64,000 bases of DNA from an uncultured Collinsella sp. (GTDB lineage Bacteria; Actinomycetota; Coriobacteriia; Coriobacteriales; Coriobacteriaceae), in the NCBI GenBank assembly GCA_958445065.1, contig CAUCQW010000001.1, positions 62,001 to 126,000 on the forward strand, read 5' to 3'. A program made the position numbers and the translations under genes. The notes beneath the pieces were generated by a model, which had not been told where the DNA came from, made no database searches, and worked only from the letters and a program-made list of their open reading frames with translations. Shown piece after piece: positions 17,859-27,205 of this stretch (within the stretch, counting starts at the first letter, position 1; every line of letters begins with the position of its first letter).

Positions 17859-19046
17859 TTAGGAACGGGTTGCGGCGAGCACCTGCGCAGCCTTTTCACG
17901 CGCCCACGCATCGATGTCGCGAAGCTGCTCAAACGAATCGACCACCTGCATATCGTGGGCGTCCATGCAGGATTCCACAATGCGATCGATATCGGTAAAG
18001 CTGCAGCCATCGTGCAGGAAGGCATCGACGGCTACCTCGTTGGCGGCATTGAGCACGCACGGCATGGTGCCACCCGTCTTGCCGGCACGCTCGGCCAGTG
18101 CCAGACAGCGGAAGGTATCCATGTCGGCAGCATCAAACGTGAGCTGCCCCAGCTCGCGGAAATCGATACGAGGCGCCGGAGTATCCCAACGCTCGGGATA
18201 CGAGAACGCGAACTGGATGGGAATACGCATGTCGGATGCACCGAGATGCGCCATCACGGAGCCGTCGGCGAACTCGACCATAGAGTGAATCTTGGACTGA
18301 CGCTGCACGACCACGTTAATGAAATCGAGGTCGCAGTTAAACAGATGCATGGCCTCAATGCGCTCCAGGCCCTTGTTCATGAGGGTGGCGGAGTCAATGG
18401 TGATCTTGGCACCCATGGCCCACGTGGGATGCGCGAGGGCATCGGCACGCGTCACGCGATCGAGCTCGTCGCGCGTGCGGCCAAAGAACGGACCGCCCGA
18501 GCAGGTGAGCCAAATGCAGTGGGCCTCGCGCGGGTTCTCCCCCAGATAGCACTGGTAGATGGCGGAATGCTCAGAGTCGACCGGAATAAGCTGGCCCGGT
18601 TGCGCCAACGGCATAAGCAAGTCGCCACCGACGACGAGGGACTCCTTGTTGGCAAGGGCAAGGCGCTTATTCGAGGTCAAGGCCGCATGGCTCGCCTCGA
18701 GACCGGCGGCGCCCACAATAGCGACGAGCACGCAGTCGACATCGTCGCGACGCGCGAGCTCGCAAACCGCCTGCGCGCCAACGCCGAGCTGTGTGCCCTC
18801 GGGCAACTCCTGCAGCACGGCGTCATCGCCATGAGCGACATCGGCAACGGCAACCGCCGGAACCGAGAACTCGCGGGCGGCGGCAACGAGCTCCGAGGTG
18901 CTGGAATTAACGGACAGCGCCGTCACCTGCAGGCGATCGGCATGCTGGCGGCACACATCGAGCGCCTGGGTGCCGATAGAGCCCGTACAACCCAGGATGG
19001 CAACGCGAAGGTGTCCATCGGGGCCATACGTCGTCTGGAAGGACAT
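17859..19046 (-). CDS. dxr: 1-deoxy-D-xylulose 5-phosphate reductoisomerase
   Basis: 395 aa. First committed step of the MEP pathway, making MEP from DXP with NADPH. Motifs seen: the N-terminal nucleotide motif ILGCTGSIGTQALDV, ANKESLVVGG, the metal and substrate region PVDSEHSAIYQ, and LMNKGLERIEAMHLF. The ATG overlaps the cdsA stop (TAATG) and has GGAGG 9 bp before it. Synteny with cdsA and rseP matches Gram-positive genomes. Confidence 0.96.
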   Translation of the reverse strand: MSFQTTYGPDGHLRVAILGCTGSIGTQALDVCRQHADRLQVTALSVNSSTSELVAAAREFSVPAVAVADVAHGDDAVLQELPEGTQLGVGAQAVCELARRDDVDCVLVAIVGAAGLEASHAALTSNKRLALANKESLVVGGDLLMPLAQPGQLIPVDSEHSAIYQCYLGENPREAHCIWLTCSGGPFFGRTRDELDRVTRADALAHPTWAMGAKITIDSATLMNKGLERIEAMHLFNCDLDFINVVVQRQSKIHSMVEFADGSVMAHLGASDMRIPIQFAFSYPERWDTPAPRIDFRELGQLTFDAADMDTFRCLALAERAGKTGGTMPCVLNAANEVAVDAFLHDGCSFTDIDRIVESCMDAHDMQVVDSFEQLRDIDAWAREKAAQVLAATRS

Positions 19047-19960
19047 TACAGCACGCCTCCAATCATCAGCAACAGCTGTGCGGTGATGCAACCGAAGATA
19101 AGCGAATCGCTACGATCGAGCATTCCGCCGTGGCCCGGGATAAGGTTGCCGGAATCCTTGACGCCCACACCGCGCTTGATGCGCGACTCGATAAGGTCGC
19201 CGATAACGCCCAGAATGGACACGACCACGCCGCACAGCAGCGCATAGGGCAGGCTGAGCTTGTAGAAGTGCGTCGCCCACAGGATGAGCCAAATCAAAAC
19301 CGAGCCCAAGATGCCGCCGGCAAACCCCTCCCAGCTCTTTTTGGGGGAGATCTTGGGAACCATCTTGTGCTTGCCGATACGGCTGCCCACGATGTAGGCA
19401 AACGAATCGGAGACCCAAAGGGACGCGCAAACGCCCACTGAAAGCAGGGCGCCGGCAAAACCGGGCACGGCATCGCGCAGCAGCACGATAGCCGACAGCA
19501 TAAAGCCAGTGTAGATGGGACCCATGAGCGTCACGGCCACATCAGAGATGCGGGTACGCGGCGACCAGACATACCAAATGCCCACAGCGAGCATCAAGGC
19601 AAAAAGCAGGGCATTCAGCAACATCGAATCGCCCAACGCCGACAGCGGAAAGAGTACGGCGGCAGCGATACCCATGCGCTCGTTAGCCATCTTGCCATCG
19701 AGCCTTGTCATACGGAAAAACTCATAGCAGCACAGACCGCTCATGACAGAAACAAAGATGGCCGTGGGCACGATACCCAAAACCAGGCACAGGATAAAGA
19801 CAACGGCGTAGACGATACCGGCGGCGGCACGGGTAATAAAGCCCGCCAGCCACGAACCGGTGCCGCTCTTTGCTGCAGGTGCTCCCGCAGTGGCAGCCTT
19901 GCGCGCAGGCGCCGCGGAAACTGGCGTCTTGGGAGCAGATGCCTTGGGACGATCGGACAC
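19046..19960 (-). CDS. cdsA: Phosphatidate cytidylyltransferase
   Basis: 304 aa. Makes CDP-diacylglycerol from phosphatidic acid and CTP, the branch point for phospholipids. Six to eight hydrophobic segments are visible. The C-terminal signature reads SRIKRGVGVKDSGNLIPGHG followed by GMLDRSDS, with the catalytic Lys and Asp residues. A 35-residue Ala/Lys/Pro-rich N-terminal tail before the first membrane helix is not part of the family core. The start is a GTG with GAGGAGG 7 bp upstream. It follows uppS by 2 bp. Confidence 0.95.
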   Translation of the reverse strand: MSDRPKASAPKTPVSAAPARKAATAGAPAAKSGTGSWLAGFITRAAAGIVYAVVFILCLVLGIVPTAIFVSVMSGLCCYEFFRMTRLDGKMANERMGIAAAVLFPLSALGDSMLLNALLFALMLAVGIWYVWSPRTRISDVAVTLMGPIYTGFMLSAIVLLRDAVPGFAGALLSVGVCASLWVSDSFAYIVGSRIGKHKMVPKISPKKSWEGFAGGILGSVLIWLILWATHFYKLSLPYALLCGVVVSILGVIGDLIESRIKRGVGVKDSGNLIPGHGGMLDRSDSLIFGCITAQLLLMIGGVL

Positions 19961-19962
19961 GA

Positions 19963-20757
19963 TTAAGCCTCCTCGGTCTTGCTCAGTCCACCAAACCTAC
20001 GGTCACGGCCCTGATAGGCCAAAATGGCGTCGACAAGGCCCCAACGATCAAAGTCGGGCCAATAGGTATCGGTGACGTAGAATTCGGAATAAGCCACCTG
20101 CCACAGCAGATAGTTCGAAAGGCGCAGCTCACCAGAGGTGCGAATCACAAGTTCGGGATCGGGAAGACCGGCGGTATAGAGGTGGGAAGCCACCATGTCG
20201 TCATCAATTGCGGCAGGATCGATCTTACCGACGGCAGCGTCGAGTGCAATCTGACGGACAGCGCGGGTAATCTCGGCACGCGCGCCGTAGTTGACGGCAA
20301 GCGCCAGCGTCATACCGGTGTGATCGGCGCACTCGGCAAGGCCGCGCTCAAAAACGTCGCGGGTCTTCTTGGGCAGCGCGGAAATGTCACCCAAAAAGAC
20401 AACGCGCACGTTTTCGCGCTTAAGCAGCGGCAGCTCATCGATAAACGTCTTGGCAAACAGATGCATCAAGACGTTGACCTCATGCTGCGGGCGGTTCCAG
20501 TTTTCGGTAGAAAACGCATAGGCAGAAAGCACGTCGACGCCTAGACGCACGCACGCGGTAATGATCTCGCGAAGGGAGACGATACCCGCCTTGTGGCCCT
20601 CAGTGCGTGCAAGACCGCGCGACGTGGCCCAACGACCGTTGCCGTCCATGATGCACGAGATATGGTGCGGAATGTTATTGAGGTCAAGGTCGGAAAAACC
20701 GACGCCCGCAGGGGCGTCGGCAAAGTACTCGACCAGTTTATGCTCGTCGTATTGCAC
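19963..20757 (-). CDS. uppS: Undecaprenyl diphosphate synthase
   Basis: 264 aa. Cis-prenyltransferase making the C55 lipid carrier for cell-wall synthesis. The signature ISCIMDGNGRWATSRG holds the catalytic Asp. AYAFSTENWNRP and the C-terminal DPELVIRTSGELRLSNYLLWQ are also intact. The GTG start lies 2 bp past the frr stop with GGAG upstream. It links isoprenoid supply (dxr, ispG) and envelope functions (cdsA) in one operon. Confidence 0.96.
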   Translation of the reverse strand: MQYDEHKLVEYFADAPAGVGFSDLDLNNIPHHISCIMDGNGRWATSRGLARTEGHKAGIVSLREIITACVRLGVDVLSAYAFSTENWNRPQHEVNVLMHLFAKTFIDELPLLKRENVRVVFLGDISALPKKTRDVFERGLAECADHTGMTLALAVNYGARAEITRAVRQIALDAAVGKIDPAAIDDDMVASHLYTAGLPDPELVIRTSGELRLSNYLLWQVAYSEFYVTDTYWPDFDRWGLVDAILAYQGRDRRFGGLSKTEEA

Positions 20758-20758
20758 C

Positions 20759-21295
20759 TTAGATCTCCATGACCTCGGCTTCTTTTTCCTTCAGAAGCTC
20801 CTCGACCTTGGCGACATACTCATCGGTGTGCTTCTGGACCTTGGCCTGCTCGCGACGGACATCGTCCTCGGTGAGCTCCTCATCGCGCTCGAGCTTGTTG
20901 TTGAAGTCGCGACGGATGTTACGGATAGACACCTTGGCCTGCTCGGCGTACTCGCGGCACTCCTTGACGAGCTCGCGACGGCGCTCCTCGGTGGGAGCCG
21001 GGAACGGCAGACGAACGACGGTGCCATCGGAGTTGGGGGTAATACCCAGATCGGAAGCGCCGATGGCCTTGACGATAGCGTTGATGAGTGCCTTGTCCCA
21101 CGGCTCGATGAGCAGCATGTGGGCCTCGGGGGTCTTTACGGCGGCAACCTGCGTGACCGGCGTGGGAACACCGTAATAATCGACGGTGATGTCGGACAGA
21201 ATGTTGGCGTTGGCGCGGCCGGTACGAACCTTGGAGAAGTTATGCTTGAGGGACTCGAGCGACTTGTCCATGTGGGCGGTGATGTTCTCTGCCAT
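20759..21295 (-). CDS. frr: Ribosome recycling factor
   Basis: 178 aa. Splits post-termination ribosomes together with EF-G. The conserved core is clear: KVRTGRANANILSDITVDYYG at the N-terminus, LPFPAPTEERRRELVK in the middle, and a long coiled-coil arm ending in a Lys/Glu-rich tail. It is slightly shorter than the usual 185 residues. AGGAGG lies 7 bp before the ATG. It sits 2 bp behind pyrH, the near-universal pyrH-frr pair. Confidence 0.96.
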   Translation of the reverse strand: MAENITAHMDKSLESLKHNFSKVRTGRANANILSDITVDYYGVPTPVTQVAAVKTPEAHMLLIEPWDKALINAIVKAIGASDLGITPNSDGTVVRLPFPAPTEERRRELVKECREYAEQAKVSIRNIRRDFNNKLERDEELTEDDVRREQAKVQKHTDEYVAKVEELLKEKEAEVMEI

Positions 21296-21297
21296 GC

Positions 21298-22020
21298 TTA
21301 ATCCTCCTGATAGACGAGCGTGCCGACGGGCTCACCCGAAAGCGCGCGCTTGACGGTGTCCTCGCCATCGATGTTGAGGACCAAAATAGGCATGCGGTTA
21401 TCCTGGCACAGTGCCGTAGCAGTGGAATCCATAACCTGCAGACCGCGGACGAGCACCTCATGATAGGTAATCTTGTCAAAGCGGACGGCATCGGCGCACT
21501 TGACGGGATCCTTATCGTAGATACCGTCAACCTTGGTGGCCTTAATCAGAATCTCGGCACCGATCTCGCAGGCACGAAGGGCCGCGGCGGTGTCAGTCGT
21601 AAAGTACGGATTACCCGAACCGGCGGCAAAAATGACGACGCTGCCCTTGGAAAGGTGATTGATGGCGCGACGGCGAATATAGGGCTCGCAGATCTCGTTC
21701 ATCTGGATAGCACTCATCACGCGGCAGGGGACATCGTTGTGCTCAAAGGCATCCTGCAGGGCGAGCGCATTCATAACGGTCGCGAGCATACCCATGTAGT
21801 CGGCCTGAGCGCGCTCCATGCCACCGGCAGCGCCGGCCATGCCGCGGAAAATGTTGCCGCCGCCGACAACAACGCCGACCTCATGACCAACGGCGAGCAG
21901 CTCCTTGACCTGCTTGGCAAGATGGTCGGTAATCTTGGGGTCGATGCCATACTGGCCATCGCCCATAAGCGCTTCGCCGGAAAGCTTCAGAAGCACGCGT
22001 TTATATCGGATGTCGGACAA
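21298..22020 (-). CDS. pyrH: UMP kinase
   Basis: 240 aa. Hexameric bacterial UMP kinase of the amino-acid kinase fold, unrelated to eukaryotic enzymes. KLSGEALMG at the N-terminus, the glycine-rich [10 protein letters not shown] and the C-terminal [10 protein letters not shown] are seen. The start is a TTG with a perfect AGGAGG 6 bp upstream. It takes the product of the pyr operon onward to UDP. It is separated from tsf by a strong terminator, so a promoter for the downstream run should lie in or near 22021-22080. Confidence 0.96.
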   Translation of the reverse strand: MSDIRYKRVLLKLSGEALMGDGQYGIDPKITDHLAKQVKELLAVGHEVGVVVGGGNIFRGMAGAAGGMERAQADYMGMLATVMNALALQDAFEHNDVPCRVMSAIQMNEICEPYIRRRAINHLSKGSVVIFAAGSGNPYFTTDTAAALRACEIGAEILIKATKVDGIYDKDPVKCADAVRFDKITYHEVLVRGLQVMDSTATALCQDNRMPILVLNIDGEDTVKRALSGEPVGTLVYQED

Positions 22021-22078
22021 AGCGATCCTCCTTTAATTAGACTCTCAATATGATAGCAAAGGCTCTGAAAAGAGCCAT

Positions 22079-22114
22079 GAAAAAGCAGGCTGCGAGTAAA
22101 ACCCACAGCCTGCT
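22079..22114 (-). terminator. Terminator after tsf
   Basis: AGCAGGCTG / CAGCCTGCT, a perfect 9-bp stem with a 13-nt loop, followed on the minus strand by TTTTTC. It separates the rpsB-tsf unit from the pyrH run. Confidence 0.92.
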
Positions 22115-22137
22115 CATTACCAGCTACAAGAGCTTAT

Positions 22138-23007
22138 TTACTCGCCACGGACCAGACGGTCGAACGCAACGACGGTAATGGTGTCGCCCAGCTCCTTGGA
22201 GACCTGCTCGGCGTACTTCTTGATGGTGAGGGAGCTGTCCTTGATGAACTCCTGCTCGGTGAGCACGGACTGCTTGTAGAACTTCTCCAGACGGCCAACA
22301 GCCATCTTCTCCTGGATAGCCTCGGGCTTGCCGGACTCGGCAGCCTGAGCCATATAGATCTCCTTCTCGTGCTCGACGGTCTCGGCCGGAACCTGATCGC
22401 GGGTAGCGCAAATCGGGGCAACGGCGGCAACCTGAAGGGCAACGTCGTGAGCGAAGGTCTTGAAGGAGTCGGCCTGAGCGGTCTCGGCCTTCTCGAAAGC
22501 GAACTCGACGAGGACGCCGATCTTACCACCCATGTGGATGTAAGAAGCGAGAGCGCCGTTCTCGGCCTTGCGGGCAGCGAAACGAGCGATCTTCATGTTC
22601 TCGCCCATGATGTGAATCATCTCGGTGAGCTCGGAGGAAACGGTCTCCTCGCCCATCGGCTTCTCGAGCAGAGCGTCGACGTCAGCCGGCTCGGTGGTGG
22701 CGACAACCTCAGCGACCTTGGAAGCAAAGCCGGTGAACTTGGCGTTGGAGCCGACGAAGTCGGTCTCGCAGGAGAGCTCGAGCAGAGCGCCGGACTTGCC
22801 GTCCTCGGAGACGAACGCGGCGACAGCGCCCTCGTTGGTCTCACGGCCAGCCTTCTTGGCAGCCTTGGCGAGGCCGTTCTTGCGCAGAACGTCGACAGCG
22901 GCGTCCATGTCGCCGTCAGCCTCGACGAGAGCCTTCTTGCACTCCATCATCGGGGAGTCGGTCATCTCGCGGAGCTGCTTGACCATAGCGGCGGTAATCT
23001 GGGCCAT
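22138..23007 (-). CDS. tsf: Elongation factor Ts
   Basis: 289 aa. Nucleotide exchange factor for EF-Tu. The N-terminal UBA-like domain with the VKQLREMTDSPMMECKKAL signature is followed by the core domain (GKIGVLVEF) and dimerisation region. I use the ATG at 23007 preceded by AAGGA; an ATG 15 bp upstream has no ribosome site. It is paired with rpsB as in nearly all bacteria. Confidence 0.96.
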   Translation of the reverse strand: MAQITAAMVKQLREMTDSPMMECKKALVEADGDMDAAVDVLRKNGLAKAAKKAGRETNEGAVAAFVSEDGKSGALLELSCETDFVGSNAKFTGFASKVAEVVATTEPADVDALLEKPMGEETVSSELTEMIHIMGENMKIARFAARKAENGALASYIHMGGKIGVLVEFAFEKAETAQADSFKTFAHDVALQVAAVAPICATRDQVPAETVEHEKEIYMAQAAESGKPEAIQEKMAVGRLEKFYKQSVLTEQEFIKDSSLTIKKYAEQVSKELGDTITVVAFDRLVRGE

Positions 23008-23052
23008 TGTGGTTCCTTTCAAAGAGATGAAAAAGAATTAACTAAGACTGAT

Positions 23053-23781
23053 TTACTCGGCCTTGGGCTCAGCGGCCATCTCGGCCTCGGAGACCTGCTC
23101 CTTGCCGGAGCCAGCGAGGCAGGCGTCGGCCATGAGCTCGCACATAAGGGTGACAGCGGAGATAGCGTCATCGTTGCAGGGGATGCCGTACTCGACCTCG
23201 TCGGGATCGGAGTTGGTGTCGATCAGAGCGACGACGGGGATGTTCAGGCGCTGGGCCTCCTTGATGGCGTTCTCCTCGCGCTTGGTGTCGATGACGAAGA
23301 GAGCCTGGGGCAGACCCTTCATGTCGCGGGCGCCACCGAGGTTGGTCTGGAGCTTGGTGAGCTCCTTGCCGAGCACAGCCTGCTCCTTCTTGGGGAGCAC
23401 TGCCATGCGGCCGTCCTCGACCATGGCCTCGAGCTCCTCCATGCGGTTGATGCGGGAGCGGATGGTGACGAAGTTGGTCAGCATGCCGCCGAGCCAACGC
23501 TGGTTGATGTAAGGCATATTAGCGCGCTCAGCGGCGTTCTTGACGGCCTCCTGAGCCTGCTTCTTGGTGCCGACGAACAGCACATTGCCGCCCTTGGCGA
23601 CGTTCTTGACGAAGGTGTAAGCCTGGTCGGCGTCAAGGATGGTCTGCTTGAGGTCGAGGATGTAGATGCCGTTGCGCTCACCGAAGATGAACGGCTTCAT
23701 CTTGGGGTTCCAGCGACGGGTCTGGTGACCGAAGTGGCAGCCGGCCTCGAGCAGGGTGCGGATATTAATCTTGGTAGCCAT
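23053..23781 (-). CDS. rpsB: 30S ribosomal protein S2
   Basis: 242 aa. Small-subunit protein. Conserved blocks [35 protein letters not shown] (broken here only for quotation limits in reading, the block runs from residue 10), [24 protein letters not shown] and [15 protein letters not shown] are present. AGGAGG lies 7 bp before the ATG. A strong promoter and a leader of about 130 nt precede it; rpsB leaders are often targets of S2 autoregulation. Confidence 0.96.
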   Translation of the reverse strand: MATKINIRTLLEAGCHFGHQTRRWNPKMKPFIFGERNGIYILDLKQTILDADQAYTFVKNVAKGGNVLFVGTKKQAQEAVKNAAERANMPYINQRWLGGMLTNFVTIRSRINRMEELEAMVEDGRMAVLPKKEQAVLGKELTKLQTNLGGARDMKGLPQALFVIDTKREENAIKEAQRLNIPVVALIDTNSDPDEVEYGIPCNDDAISAVTLMCELMADACLAGSGKEQVSEAEMAAEPKAE

Positions 23782-23915
23782 GTTAAACCTCCTGTGGTTT
23801 GCCTCCGCGCGGGGTCATCCTCCAAAACCAACCCGGACATGTGCTACCAAAGCCCGGGCACCACGGTATGAAGTAGCCGCGCGTGCGTGATAAAAACCTG
23901 TTGCCGTGAAGCAAC
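23782..23915 (-). other. rpsB 5' leader, candidate structured RNA
   Basis: About 130 nt between the predicted start of transcription and the rpsB ATG. It includes a CCCGGGC/GTCCGGG stem around 23848-23875 and a GGAGGATGACC segment nearer the gene. Long rpsB leaders in other bacteria bind S2 for feedback control. Equivalence here is inferred from position only. Confidence 0.4.
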
Positions 23916-23922
23916 CCGATGA

Positions 23923-23951
23923 ATGATAGCAGGAATGCATCTTCCTGCCAA
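23923..23951 (-). promoter_or_regulatory. Promoter of rpsB-tsf
   Basis: TTGGCA (23946-23951) and TATCAT (23923-23928) are separated by 17 bp, with a TGC extension just before the -10. This is the best full promoter match in the window. Confidence 0.8.
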
Positions 23952-24000
23952 CCCGCAATCAAAACCACACACCTGAGTGCGGCGCGGGACGTCCCAGCCA

Positions 24001-24921
24001 CTATTCGCCTCGGGGATGGGCTTGAGCCACGGCACGTTTGAGCCGATCGGGCGTGAGGTGCGTGTAGATCTGCGTCGTGGACAGGCTCGCATGACCCAGC
24101 AGCTCTTGAACCGAGCGCAGGTCCGCACCGCCCTCGAGCAAGTCGGTCGCAAAGGTATGGCGCATCGCATGCGGGGCGATGTCGGCCGGAATGCCGGCGA
24201 GTGTCGCCAGAGTATGGAACCGCCGCCTGAGCATGGCGGCACTCATGCGATTACCGCGCGCCGATATAAGCAGCGGATGCGGCCCGGTAGTGGGGTCACG
24301 GCGCTTTGCCTGAGCGAGCAACTCCGGCCGCCCCTCCTCAATATAGAGACGCGTCGCCTCGAGCGCGCGACGATACAGAGGGACGATACGTTCTTTGCTC
24401 CCCTTGCCCCACAGGCGCAGCGTGCGTTCGGACCACACAATGGACTCCACATTGAGTGCTGCGAGCTCAGAGATACGGGCGCCCGAGGCATAGAGCAGCT
24501 CGAGCATCGCCGCATCGCGCAGTCCCGCGGGTGTTGAGGTATCAGGCGTCTTGAGCAGCGCCTCCACCTGTTGGGTCGTCAGCACACCGGGTAGATCGCG
24601 CGGGAGCTTGGGCGAGGAAATTGCCGAGACCACATCGCCCTCCACGACCCCCTCGGCAGCCATCCACCGATAGAGCGAGCGAACGGCAGACAGGTGTGCC
24701 GCAAGCGTTCGGGGAGCCACCTGCTCACGCGAAAGCTCGGCAAGATAGCGACGAATGGTGCGCACGTCGGCGGCGAAAGCATCTATATCCTCGCGCTCGC
24801 ACCAGGCAGCAAAGCGCTCCAGCCTCGAGCCATAGGCCGTCACCGTGTTGGGAGAAAGTCCCTCGACACGTGAGATATAGGCGATAAACGAGTCGACGGT
24901 GTCGTACAGGTCAAAGGCTAT
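24001..24921 (-). CDS. xerC: XerC-type tyrosine recombinase with an unusual start
   Basis: Site-specific recombinase that resolves chromosome dimers at dif. The catalytic residues are intact: Arg in ASGARISEL, Lys in GKGSKERIV, His-x-x-Arg in PHAMRHTFAT, His in LLGHASLSTT and Tyr in TQIYTHL. The first usual start codon is a GTG at 24843. But the conserved XerC N-terminus (a YDTVDSFIAYISRVEGLSPNT-like segment) continues in frame upstream without any ATG, GTG or TTG. GGAGG sits 9 bp before an ATA codon at 24921, which would give 306 aa, the family length. A CTG at 24909 is another option. It overlaps the trmFO stop. XerC versus XerD cannot be settled. Confidence 0.85.
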   Translation of the reverse strand: MAFDLYDTVDSFIAYISRVEGLSPNTVTAYGSRLERFAAWCEREDIDAFAADVRTIRRYLAELSREQVAPRTLAAHLSAVRSLYRWMAAEGVVEGDVVSAISSPKLPRDLPGVLTTQQVEALLKTPDTSTPAGLRDAAMLELLYASGARISELAALNVESIVWSERTLRLWGKGSKERIVPLYRRALEATRLYIEEGRPELLAQAKRRDPTTGPHPLLISARGNRMSAAMLRRRFHTLATLAGIPADIAPHAMRHTFATDLLEGGADLRSVQELLGHASLSTTQIYTHLTPDRLKRAVAQAHPRGE

Positions 24922-26255
24922 GACCGGTCGCCTCCAAACAGATCGGGGCGAGTGGCCAGATAGGCATCAAGGGCCTCGAGCGCACGGTCCGCATAGGCCT
25001 GGTAGCGGTCGCGCTTGCTGCGGCGCTTACCATCCTCGAGTGGCGGCACCAGGCCAAAGTTGACATGCATAGGCTGATAGCCCACGGTGGCAGGATCGGT
25101 CGCATAACCCACGAGCGCACCCAGGGCGCCCACACGCGGCAACTCGACGCCCGCGGCACCGATTGCCTCGGCATAGGTGTTGAGCGCCGCGAGCAGACCG
25201 GTCGCCACGGCTTCCATGTACCCCTCGGTGCCGGTGATCTGACCGGCCAGGCGCACGCCGGTACCGGGCACGGCAAAGGTGCCATCGAGCACGTGCGGGG
25301 CGTCGACAAAGGTATTGCGGTGCATGACACCGTAGCGGAAGAACTCAGCGTTCTCCAGGCCCGGCACCATATGGAAGACGCGCTTCTGCTCGCCAAAGGT
25401 CAAGTTGGTCTGGAAGCCCACCAGGTTATAGGCGGTCTTCTCCTTATTCTCGGCACGCAGCTGAATCGCCGCCCAGGGACGACGACCGGTTCGCGGATCG
25501 GTGAGGCCGACAGGCTTCATGGCGCCAAAGCGAATGGCGTCCTTGCCGGTGCGCGCAACTTCCTCGGCAGGCTGGCAGGCCTGGAACAGATCGCCGCCCT
25601 CAAAGTCCTTGAGCACCACGCGGTCGGCCGTGGTAAGCGCCTCGATAAAGGCCTCGTACTCCTCCTTATTGAGCGGAGCGTTGAGATAGTCGCCGCTCCC
25701 CTGCTCCTCGTAGCGCGACTGCGAGAACAGCACGTCCATATCGAGCGTGGAGGCATCGACGATCGGCGCCGCGGCATCGAAGAACGCAAGGGCGTCGCCA
25801 CCGACGAGCTTCATGACCTCTTCGCTCAGCGCCGGCGAGCACAAGGGGCCGGCGGCAATGACCACGTGACCTTCGGGAATCTGCGTGACCTCGCCGTGAA
25901 TGATCTCGATATTGGGACGGGCGGCAACCTCGGCCTCGACAAACTCGGAAAACTTGACGCGGTCGACCGCCAAGGCGCCACCGGCGGGAACAGCCGCGCG
26001 ATGGGCGCAATCGAGCAGGACTGAACCCATGCGCTCAAGCTCGGCCTTCAGCAATCCAGCCGCGGAATCCGGACGGGTCGACTTAAACGAATTGGAACAG
26101 ACGAGCTCTGCCAGGTGATCGGTATGGTGGGCCGGGGAGCTAACCTGGGGGCGCATCTCGCACAGCCTTACGGCGAACCCGCGATCTGCCAGCTGAATCG
26201 CGCACTCCGAACCCGCCAGACCGCCACCGATAACCGTCACCTGATCAAACAGCAT
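24918..26255 (-). CDS. trmFO: Methylenetetrahydrofolate-tRNA-(uracil-5-)-methyltransferase TrmFO
   Basis: 445 aa. FAD enzyme that makes ribothymidine at tRNA position 54 using methylenetetrahydrofolate. The N-terminal FAD motif VTVIGGGLAGSECAIQLADRG and the family segment LVCSNSFKSTRPDSAAGLLKAE are clear. GYMEAVATGLLAAL and YQPMHVNFGLVPPL close the C-terminal part. The ATG at 26255 has AAAGG upstream; a TTG two codons earlier is less likely. Firmicutes often have topA between dprA and trmFO; here topA is absent and dprA is only 14 bp away. Confidence 0.95.
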   Translation of the reverse strand: MLFDQVTVIGGGLAGSECAIQLADRGFAVRLCEMRPQVSSPAHHTDHLAELVCSNSFKSTRPDSAAGLLKAELERMGSVLLDCAHRAAVPAGGALAVDRVKFSEFVEAEVAARPNIEIIHGEVTQIPEGHVVIAAGPLCSPALSEEVMKLVGGDALAFFDAAAPIVDASTLDMDVLFSQSRYEEQGSGDYLNAPLNKEEYEAFIEALTTADRVVLKDFEGGDLFQACQPAEEVARTGKDAIRFGAMKPVGLTDPRTGRRPWAAIQLRAENKEKTAYNLVGFQTNLTFGEQKRVFHMVPGLENAEFFRYGVMHRNTFVDAPHVLDGTFAVPGTGVRLAGQITGTEGYMEAVATGLLAALNTYAEAIGAAGVELPRVGALGALVGYATDPATVGYQPMHVNFGLVPPLEDGKRRSKRDRYQAYADRALEALDAYLATRPDLFGGDRS

Positions 26256-26269
26256 CTGCAAACACCTTT

Positions 26270-27205
26270 CTAATTGACATGTTTTCCATTGTGACCGAAG
26301 GGTGTCTGAGCGTGAAGGGCAAACTTGGAGGGCGCATACCTTCCATCCATCATGCGCTCGATAAGACCCTCGAGCTCAAGCGAACCCAGGAGTTTGAGTA
26401 CGCCGACGGCATCGAGCGAGACGAGCGCCGCGATGTCGTCGACCTTGAGCGGAGAGGCGATGAGCGCATGCATCACGGTCTGCTGTGTTTGATCCAGGTC
26501 GGCAATGCCGGGAGCATCGGGGCGCGAGTAGCGCAGGGTGCCGTAGATGCGTGAAATAGCCATCTCGATAGATTCCTCGTCGATGATGCAGCAGGCACCG
26601 TTCGCAATGAGGTAATTCGTGCCACGCGACTCGGGCGATAGGATCGACCCTGGCACGGCAAGAAGTTCTCGCCCCAAATCCATAGCAGCCTCGGCTGTAG
26701 AAAACGTCCCGGAAGGCATACCCGCCTCGGATACAAAGAGGGCTTGCGACAGGGCCGCGATTACGCGATTGCGGCGCGGAAAGGCAAACTTGCGCGGACC
26801 CATGCCCCACGGAGAGATCGACACGACCGCGCCACCCGTATCGAGCGTGCGCGTAATAAGCCCCGCGCTCGAACGCGGGTAGACCACGTCGGCGCCCGTC
26901 CCCAGCACCACGACGTGTTTGCCGCCGGCATTGACCGCAGCCCAACCCGAGGCCTGGTCACAACCGACCGCGCCGCCCGAAACTACCGTCACGCCCGCCT
27001 CGACCGCAACCTTTGCCGCAAGCTCTGCCACGGCAAGACCATACGGAGAGGCCTTGCGCGCGCCGATGATGGAGAGCGCGGGCGTCGAAAGCACCTCGGG
27101 GTTGCCGCGCACATAGAGTGTCTGGGGTACATCAGAAAGCTCCAAAACGGTCTCGGGATACAACGCGTCACCTGGATGCAGCTCGAAGGTCCCCTCGGCC
27201 ATCAT
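26270..27205 (-). CDS. dprA: DNA-processing protein DprA (Smf)
   Basis: 311 aa. Loads RecA onto single-stranded DNA taken up in transformation. The Rossmann-like core reads LSIIGARKASPYG, VVSGGAVGCDQASGWAAV and VVVLGTGADVVYPRSSAGL. A C-terminal winged-helix domain (DLDQTQQTVMHALIASPLKVDDIAAL) follows. The N-terminal SAM-like domain of longer DprA proteins is much reduced. The ATG overlaps the comM stop (ATGA) with GGAGGG 4-5 bp upstream. It is the distal gene of the yraN-comM-dprA unit, which shares an upstream motif with comEA. Confidence 0.95.
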   Translation of the reverse strand: MMAEGTFELHPGDALYPETVLELSDVPQTLYVRGNPEVLSTPALSIIGARKASPYGLAVAELAAKVAVEAGVTVVSGGAVGCDQASGWAAVNAGGKHVVVLGTGADVVYPRSSAGLITRTLDTGGAVVSISPWGMGPRKFAFPRRNRVIAALSQALFVSEAGMPSGTFSTAEAAMDLGRELLAVPGSILSPESRGTNYLIANGACCIIDEESIEMAISRIYGTLRYSRPDAPGIADLDQTQQTVMHALIASPLKVDDIAALVSLDAVGVLKLLGSLELEGLIERMMDGRYAPSKFALHAQTPFGHNGKHVN

